This document shows, piece by piece, positions 30,073 through 35,117 of a stretch of DNA of 35,117 bases; the first letter of the stretch is position 1; each line of letters begins with the position of its first letter. The notes under the pieces are model-generated. The model did not search any database and had not been told where the DNA came from. It was given only the letters and a program-made list of their open reading frames with translations. The position numbers were made by a program, and so were the translations under genes. The stretch is from NCBI GenBank assembly GCA_001931905.2, contig MSJI02000577.1, forward strand, positions 1-35,117, written 5' to 3'. This DNA comes from Cladosporium sp. IMV 00045 (Eukaryota; Ascomycota; Dothideomycetes; Cladosporiales; Cladosporiaceae).

Positions 30073-31011
30073 TCACATCCACTGCCCCACAAGCGGAATC
30101 CTCTGATACATTTCATCATACATCCTGCCCACCCAACCACCCGCCTCCCCTCCCCTACCCACAACCCCAAACCCGCCCGCCATCCACAGCGCAGAAACCA
30201 ACCCCGCCACTCCATTAATCGCATACCACCTCCTCTTCTTCGCCATCTGCCTTTCCACCCCCACCTCCTTACTCTGCTCCGGCGTCCAACCCAACCACCT
30301 CGCCCAACCCCACGTCGCATGAAAAACCGTCACGCCAATCAGCGCCGCGAACCCCACGAACGAAACGGCAGGGTGCTTCGCGAACGCGTGGCTCACATAG
30401 CTCAAACCAACATTCGTCGAGCCGCCGGGGAAATCTAGCGGCAGAATGCGGTTGACGAACACATGCCCTGCCAGCAGCGGGACGGAGAGGTATCCCAATT
30501 TGCTCGTGCCGCTGACCGCGGGCCACAGTTTGTCGCGGAACTGTCTCTTCTCGCTGCGCGTTTCGGCGCCGTAGCGTCGCGCGTTGCGGTTGCGTCTGTA
30601 CAAGCGCAAAGCGAGGCCGCTGGAAATGTGCGCCGCGAGGGGGATGATTATCAGGAAGGGCTCGGCGATCGGCCAGCTTTGGTAGTACGGGCGGGTGAGG
30701 AGGAGGGAGCCTTCGCTGGCGCTGACGCTGCGGGTTGCGAGGGGGATGAGGGATGTGTTGGCGATGTGGAAGGCCGTGAAGGCGGAGAAGGCGTAGGTGG
30801 AGTATTTTTGTATGCGCGTTAGGTACCAGGCGGGCGAGTGGGAGGTGAGGCCGAGGGGGGTTGTGGTTGGTTTGGGAGAGGAGTCGCCGCTGGAGGAAGA
30901 GGCGGCGGGGAAGTAGGAGTCTGCGTTTGGGTTGGTGTTGGGTGTTTCGTCTACGGGTGACGGTTCGAGTTCTTGCAGGCTTGCGAGGGAGTCTTCGCGG
31001 GAGGCGGCCAT
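30073..31011 (-). CDS. MCP1: Mitochondrial membrane adapter protein Mcp1 (DUF1691)
   Basis: A single exon of 312 residues from ATG 31011 to TGA 30073. Residues 1-60 are polar and Ser/Pro-rich. About five hydrophobic segments follow, with conserved-looking His, Trp and Arg: SAFTAFHIANTSLIP, EPFLIIIPLAAHISSGLALR, LGYLSVPLLAGHVFVNRI, GFAALIGVTVFHATWGWAR and YAINGVAGLVSALWM. This is the DUF1691/Mcp1 layout. The yeast protein (302 residues) is an outer-mitochondrial-membrane protein that recruits Vps13 and, when overexpressed, rescues loss of ERMES (Mdm10). It shares a 358-nt divergent promoter with the zinc-finger gene. The last 100 nt of the coding strand are extremely G-rich and encode a Gly-rich segment. 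There is no reason to doubt the start. Confidence 0.9.
   Translation of the reverse strand: MAASREDSLASLQELEPSPVDETPNTNPNADSYFPAASSSSGDSSPKPTTTPLGLTSHSPAWYLTRIQKYSTYAFSAFTAFHIANTSLIPLATRSVSASEGSLLLTRPYYQSWPIAEPFLIIIPLAAHISSGLALRLYRRNRNARRYGAETRSEKRQFRDKLWPAVSGTSKLGYLSVPLLAGHVFVNRILPLDFPGGSTNVGLSYVSHAFAKHPAVSFVGFAALIGVTVFHATWGWARWLGWTPEQSKEVGVERQMAKKRRWYAINGVAGLVSALWMAGGFGVVGRGGEAGGWVGRMYDEMYQRIPLVGQWM
30147..30174 (-). other. G-quadruplex-capable tract in the 3' end of MCP1
   Basis: C-runs on the plus strand at 30147-30150, 30152-30155, 30158-30160, 30165-30168 and 30172-30174, with loops of 1-4 nt, are G-runs on the MCP1 sense strand about 75 nt before its stop. More C-runs extend the tract left to 30128. 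Confidence 0.75.
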
Positions 31012-31369
31012 GATGGCCTGGGTTTGTTGGGGGTGGACGATGGGTTGAGATTGATCGAGAGTCGCTGTTGGATTGTGAGTTGGAGGAATCGACCGCCAGA
31101 TGTTGTTGTGTTGTATGTATCGTACAGTATATGATGTTCGGTATGTTTATAAGGTATCAAGTCGTGAAGTCAGAGAGATCAGCTCCTCCGCCATTCGTCG
31201 ACGTTTCCATCCTCGCGTGCTGCGGACTCCACCAAGCTTTGCTGCACCGACCACACCTTATCTTCTCTTACATCTGGTGAAGAGGCATGTGAAGTGTATG
31301 AACGAACTCGCATTCAATATTCAACCTTCGTCATTCACAGCAACATTCAATACATCGACATTGATCACA
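31012..31369. promoter_or_regulatory. Divergent promoter, MCP1 / zinc-finger gene
   Basis: 358 nt between start codons; it must hold both promoters and both leaders. I see no clear TATA or CCAAT box. The frame at 31100-31408 running into the zinc-finger start is an artefact of lacking stops. Confidence 0.6.
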
Positions 31370-32106
31370 ATGGCACCAGTAGGCTCACAACGCCATGAGA
31401 TCTCGTAGAAATTCCAACTGACAATTCCCTAGCACGGAAGCACATTGCCACAGGCCTTGACCGAGAGCGCCAAAGCGGCGAGAATGTCGTTCTTTTGTAC
31501 GATCTGATCTGACTGAAAGTCACACAAATGCCTCGAAGATCTTTTCGCTCACATCGTCGATAACGCAGGCGAATTATGCCAAAAAGGCTACGCGCGCATG
31601 AACGAATTCCAAGCCCACGAATCCTCCTACGACCACTCCCACCGCATGGTATGCCGCCCGAGCCCCCCTCAGTCCCTCACAATTGTTTTTTTTTTTGTTT
31701 TCGAAAGACTCCCAAGAAGAACTGACAAACGTCGTCTTCCACCCAGCGCCTCAAAGAAATGAAACAACTAACCAAAGACACCAACGCCACCCTGCGCTCC
31801 AAACCCTCCTCCTCCAACAACAACAGTGAAATCCAATCCATATCCCTCACCCCCTCCGGCGCGCCGAAGAAAAAACCCGTCTTCAAAGCCATCGGCTCCT
31901 CTTCCAGCGCGGCTCCCGCTGCTCTGCCGGCTGCGCTGACGGGTGCGCTGGATGTTAAGGATCCTTCCACTGCGAATGAAGAGAACGATCTTTCGGGCGC
32001 GGTTAGGAATGGTTGGTATGAGGAGAGGTATGAGCCGGATGTTGTTAGTGGGTGTGAGAGGGGTTGTGGGGTTTGTGGGGGGAGGGAGGGGGGGATTGTG
32101 CTTTGA
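31370..32106 (+). CDS. C2H2 zinc-finger protein (SYDH / RLKEMK type)
   Basis: Four exons: 31370-31378 (9 nt), 31433-31496, 31569-31648 and 31747-32106, giving 170 residues. Introns are 54, 72 and 98 nt; the first has a CTGAC branch site 12 nt before its TAG. The splices restore MSFFCELCQKGYARMNEFQ, then HESSYDHSH and RLKEMKQLTKD. This is a single C2H2 finger with Cys25, Cys28, His41 and His47. Intron 2 splits the codon of Cys25 (T|GC). The finger and following helix match a group of short fungal proteins and resemble the finger of animal GPATCH8/ZNF804 proteins, which suggests RNA or nucleic-acid binding; the function is not established. The tail has a KKKPVFKAIG motif and ends in a Gly/Cys-rich stretch from a G-rich tract. 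The 9-nt first exon is the least certain part. Confidence 0.85.
32060..32094 (+). other. G-quadruplex-capable tract before a stop codon
   Basis: Runs of G at 32060-32063, 32068-32071, 32077-32082, 32084-32086 and 32088-32094 with loops of 1-5 nt fit the usual G3+N1-7 rule. They lie on the sense strand of the zinc-finger gene, ending 9 nt before its TGA. Confidence 0.75.
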
Positions 32107-32447
32107 ATTTTCTCTGAGGTGATGGATTGGTGGATTGATTTGTTTTTGGTTTAATGTTTGCCTCGCTGCTTGGGTTGAGGGGAGATGGGAGAGAATTTGA
32201 TTTGGGTTTTTTTTCCGTTTTTGACTGGGCTTAGCGATGGCGTTGGAGGGATTTGACTATGCGCTTCAGACGACTGGAGTCTTGACGCGGAAAGGAAGAG
32301 GCATTGCGGGACGTTTTTGGGCTCGTGAAATTTCCTTTACGATGCCTAATGCTACAGAATGCAGAACGCTTGCTAAAATTTTTTTAAAAAAAAGGATAAA
32401 CTACATTGTCTCCGGAACGCATGTGGCCACACCAGAATGACAGAGCT
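32107..32447. other. Convergent spacer, zinc-finger gene / PAF1
   Basis: 341 nt with T-rich tracts near 32135-32220 (3' flank of the zinc-finger gene) and an A-run at about 32390-32398. No gene is recognised; the short frame 32237-32440 is not supported. Confidence 0.6.
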
Positions 32448-33870
32448 CTATTCCTCCGCCACGATCTCCGGCTGTAAGCTCGAATCCAAATTCCCCTGGT
32501 GGAAACCAATCATGGCCAGATCGTTCTCGTCTGGCTCGCGGATCGTCAGGTTCAACTCGTCCGGCTTGTCCTCCTCGCCCGCCGCCATGCCCACGCCGAC
32601 TCTGCGCTTCGGCTTGATGGACATCCTAGTCGAGATCGGGTAGAAATACGCGCCCTTGGCCAGTCGCTTCTTCGCGCCTGGAACACTGCCGACGTCTGTC
32701 TCTGGATCGTGCAGGGCGATCGCCACCGTGTCATTGTAGACGTTCTCATCGTCGCCGGTCTGGTTGTTCGTTTGGTACGTTCGCACGCGCGGGTACTTGA
32801 AGGCGCGCTGCTCGTCTCCGATATCGTCTGTGTAGAGCTCTGGGTTTTCGTTTTCGGGGTCGTTGATGTCCAGTTTCCGCTTGATGCCGGTCACGGCGTC
32901 GCTCTCGCCCGGGAGGTAGTAGTCGTAGTCGTATTCTTGGAGCGGTTTGGGTGCACCTGAGTCAGGGTTCCATTCTGCCTTTTTGATTTCGTACTCTGCC
33001 TCTTTCTCGGGGTCAGCGCTTGGTCGGAAAATCGCGGTGTCGAGTCGCGTGTCGTATTTGTCTGTCGCTGACACGGGATTCGTGGTGAATTTCATGACAA
33101 TGTAGCTGCCGATTTGCGGTATCGCTTCGAGATCGGGCAGTAGAGGGTAGCTGTCGAGCAGCTGGAGATTCGGGTTTGTGGGATGCTTGGGATTTGACCA
33201 GGCCTTGACTTCTTCGGTGGTGATGGCTGCTCCGCGTAGGCTCTCTGCCGAGTCCTCGCCCTTGTGTGCATCTTGTGGGTACGCAATGTCGAAGCCCTTG
33301 ACGATGTTCCTCATGATGTTGATCGGATCCTCCTTGTCCCTGGCTTTGGTGGAGCGCTTAGGGTCGTTTCTCACGCGCAGCAAATCCTTTGAGGAGCCAG
33401 ATGCGAACATTTGAGGGCTTGACGAGGCGGCGTATTCGGTTCTTCGCAGGAATGAAACTTGCTCTGACGCTGAAGCTGGTTTGCCGAGTGCATTGAGGGG
33501 TTTAAGCAGTGCCTTGTCGCGAGGGTTGGTGATGCGCGCACCGGGCTGCGCCATGATTGCTGTGAGTTCTTGGTTAGCGCTATGCGATTACTGGATGCTG
33601 CCAGTATGATTTACCTCTTTCATCTCCATCGAAGACTCCAGGGATGCCCACAAGATCTATGGGCATACCCAACTCCGCATCCGCTTCAATGTTCAAAGGT
33701 TGCTCTCTTGCCAATCTCGAAGCATATCCTGCGCTCGTATACTGGCCTCCTGCAAGACCGGTGCCAGGGATGTCGAGTAGTTTTGGCGGATCGGGCGGTG
33801 GTGGAAGCTGGTTCGAATAGCGTACTTTTGCGATGTAGTCCTGGTGATAGGAGCGCGGTTGGGAAGACAT
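32448..33870 (-). CDS. PAF1: RNA polymerase II-associated factor Paf1
   Basis: Two exons, 33870-33615 and 33559-32448, joined across a 55-nt intron (GTAAAT...CACAG), giving 455 residues, close to the 445 of yeast Paf1. The N-terminus has the family signature DYIAKVRYSNQLPPPPDPPK and LLDIPGTG. The splice restores FDGDERAIMAQPG, as expected before KDKALL-type sequence. The middle has FLRRTEYAAS and NIMRNIVKGFDIAYP, and the C-terminal half is charged. Paf1 is the scaffold of the PAF complex, which travels with elongating RNA polymerase II and is needed for H2B ubiquitination and H3K4/K36 methylation. It diverges from NTE1 over 372 nt and converges with the zinc-finger gene. The start is fixed by the conserved N-terminus. 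Confidence 0.95.
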
Positions 33871-34046
33871 GATGGCGGGCGGTATGCGATCCCGTCAAAA
33901 GAAGGAGAGATAGCAAGCAAGAAAAGGTAAGAAAGATGTCAGTGTCTCAATCGCAACATTCATGTGCAACCAACTCGCACGCGCGATTGATGCGCGCGCA
34001 ATTGAGCTGTCGAGGAAACAGACGGCAGGTCGAGCGAAGGGAAGCA

Positions 34047-34077
34047 TCAGGCAGACATTCAGGCAGACATTCAGGCA
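34047..34077. repeat. 12-bp tandem direct repeat
   Basis: The unit TCAGGCAGACAT occurs at 34047-34058 and 34059-34070, with a partial third copy (TCAGGCA) at 34071-34077, in the PAF1/NTE1 divergent promoter. Confidence 0.9.
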
Positions 34078-34107
34078 CGAACGTGCAATCGTTTTATGTG
34101 GAGAGAG

Positions 34108-34138
34108 CTGGCTTGCTGGCTGGCTTGCTTGCTTGCTC
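34108..34138. repeat. GCTT/GCTG tetranucleotide repeat
   Basis: An imperfect run of GCTT and GCTG units, 105-135 nt upstream of the NTE1 start. It recalls the CTTG run upstream of YAK1. Confidence 0.85.
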
Positions 34139-34242
34139 TACCCTACCTCGATCGTCCACGTTGACCACACTATTGGACGACGAGCAGCGAGGGATGTGAG
34201 GGCAGCAGCAGTAGAGAGTCGCGCGAACGCAAAAAATAAAAT

Positions 34243-35117
34243 ATGGACGCCTCACGTGTGGACGGCTCTTTGCCCTCCGTATTAACAGAAACGGTCACTT
34301 CACTCACAGAGCACGCCACTACTGCCATTCCCACAAACGCCCCGGCTGGTGTCCAATCCACAGCAGGCATGCTCGGGGGTCTGGTGATTGGGGTCTTCAC
34401 AATCATTCCCAGTCTGCTGTACTGGATCATCAGCTTTGTCTCCATCACCTTACCGACATGGATCTTCTCGTTTCTGTCCAGAAGCTTCACACTCACGCTG
34501 AACATGACGACTCTTCTCATCCTCCTGCTGGTTTTTGCCTCCACCGTGAGCTGGTTTGTGCGATACCGATTCTTGAACATGTATTCGAGACTTCCACCTG
34601 AGCCGCAGCGAAAGGAACCCTCGGTCGAGATCTTTCCCGAAACCCAGGAACATGACTCCAAGCCCGGTCTCTCCAACTATTTTGATGAGTTCCTGAGTGC
34701 GATCAAGGTCTTTGGCTATCTTGAACGGCCCGTCTTTCATGAGCTCACCAGGACTATGCAAACGAAGAAGCTTATTGCTGGAGAAACCTTGCTTCTCGAA
34801 GAGGAGAAGGGCTTCTGCTTGGTCGTGGACGGTCTTGTTCAAATTTTCGTCAAATCTGGTCGCAGCAATTCTTCTAGCGGACCGGGCAACGAGTCCGCGA
34901 TAGACGACGACAATGGAGATGACCCCGCCAGTGGCAATCGCACTTATCAGCTTCTGACCGAGGTCAAGAACGGCGCACCTTTGTCGTCGCTGTTCTCCAT
35001 TCTGGCCTTGTTCACGGAGACCGTCAAGCTTCGACACGACGATCGGGACGATACTCCAGAGTCCACTTCATCACGTCCGGGTCTACGAAACCAATCCAGC
35101 TTTGCTGCATACACCCC
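34243..35117 (+). CDS. NTE1: Lysophospholipase Nte1, N-terminal part (3' partial)
   Basis: The frame from ATG 34243 stays open to the window edge: 291 complete codons and two bases. The N-terminus has hydrophobic segments at about residues 43-65 and 87-107 ([39 protein letters not shown]), then [15 protein letters not shown] cyclic-nucleotide-binding-like domain starts near [16 protein letters not shown] and includes [20 protein letters not shown]. This is the N-terminus of Nte1, the fungal homologue of neuropathy target esterase, an ER membrane enzyme that deacylates phosphatidylcholine to glycerophosphocholine. The patatin-like catalytic domain (GxSxG Ser) is expected beyond the right edge and is not seen. 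The ATG is the first in frame after the promoter and lies in an A-rich context (AATATG). Confidence 0.93.
   Translation, partial: MDASRVDGSLPSVLTETVTSLTEHATTAIPTNAPAGVQSTAGMLGGLVIGVFTIIPSLLYWIISFVSITLPTWIFSFLSRSFTLTLNMTTLLILLLVFASTVSWFVRYRFLNMYSRLPPEPQRKEPSVEIFPETQEHDSKPGLSNYFDEFLSAIKVFGYLERPVFHELTRTMQTKKLIAGETLLLEEEKGFCLVVDGLVQIFVKSGRSNSSSGPGNESAIDDDNGDDPASGNRTYQLLTEVKNGAPLSSLFSILALFTETVKLRHDDRDDTPESTSSRPGLRNQSSFAAYT

Larger units (their letters stand above)
33871..34242. promoter_or_regulatory. Divergent promoter, PAF1 / NTE1
   Basis: 372 nt between start codons. It contains a 12-bp direct repeat (34047-34077), a GCTT/GCTG repeat (34108-34138) and ATTGG at 34172-34176, which is an inverted CCAAT box about 70 nt from the NTE1 ATG and a candidate HAP/CBC site. 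The last is short enough to occur by chance. Confidence 0.6.

Noticed and set aside
34450..35037. A 195-residue minus-strand frame at the right edge
   Set aside because: It is antisense to the clear Nte1 reading frame, which continues off the window.

Overview
The window looks like ordinary nuclear DNA of a filamentous ascomycete. Genes are separated, carry short introns (50-99 nt) with GTRNGT donors and CAG or TAG acceptors, and encode eukaryotic proteins of Pezizomycotina type: an Mtr-like amino acid permease, a Yak1/DYRK kinase with a Gln-rich tail, acid trehalase, Mcp1 and Nte1. Dothideomycetes is my best guess, but nothing here proves the class. I see no tRNA, rRNA, CRISPR array, transposon or secondary-metabolite cluster.

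Layout, left to right. The 3' end of HMG-CoA synthase (+, 1-450) enters from the left edge and faces a YtcJ-type amidohydrolase (-, 1601-3247). Then comes a long run of minus-strand genes: Mtr-like permease (5260-6627), Yak1 kinase in three exons (8963-11941), tRNA adenosine deaminase subunit Tad2 in three exons (13460-14555), a single-pass membrane protein of a fungal family (15550-18101), a Gfo/Idh/MocA oxidoreductase (20563-21786) and the small ribosome-associated protein Tma7 in three exons (22696-23069). A Pch1/cyclin-T-like cyclin (+, 23816-25192) diverges from Tma7, and acid trehalase (+, 26714-29785) follows. The right end is compact and alternates strands: Mcp1 (-, 30073-31011), a four-exon C2H2 zinc-finger protein (+, 31370-32106), Paf1 (-, 32448-33870) and the start of the phospholipase Nte1 (+, 34243 to the edge). 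That makes 14 protein genes, two of them cut by the window edges.

There is no evidence of an operon-like system. Some functional themes recur by chance or loosely. Transcription elongation: Paf1, and the Pch1-like cyclin that would pair with Cdk9. Translation: Tad2 and Tma7. Lipid and mitochondrial biology: HMG-CoA synthase, Mcp1 and Nte1. Nutrient and stress response: Yak1, trehalase and the permease. Three divergent pairs share short intergenic regions: Tma7/cyclin, Mcp1/zinc finger and Paf1/Nte1.

The most unusual signal is compositional. Six genes (amidohydrolase, permease, oxidoreductase, trehalase, Mcp1, zinc finger) end in a strongly G-rich sense strand after a C-rich stretch. In at least three of them the G-runs meet the usual spacing for G-quadruplex motifs at or just before the stop codon. 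The other finds are gene models that need splicing or an open right edge to be seen (the zinc-finger protein, Tma7 and Nte1), several microsatellites in leaders and spacers, and three gene-poor spacers of 2.0-2.5 kb.
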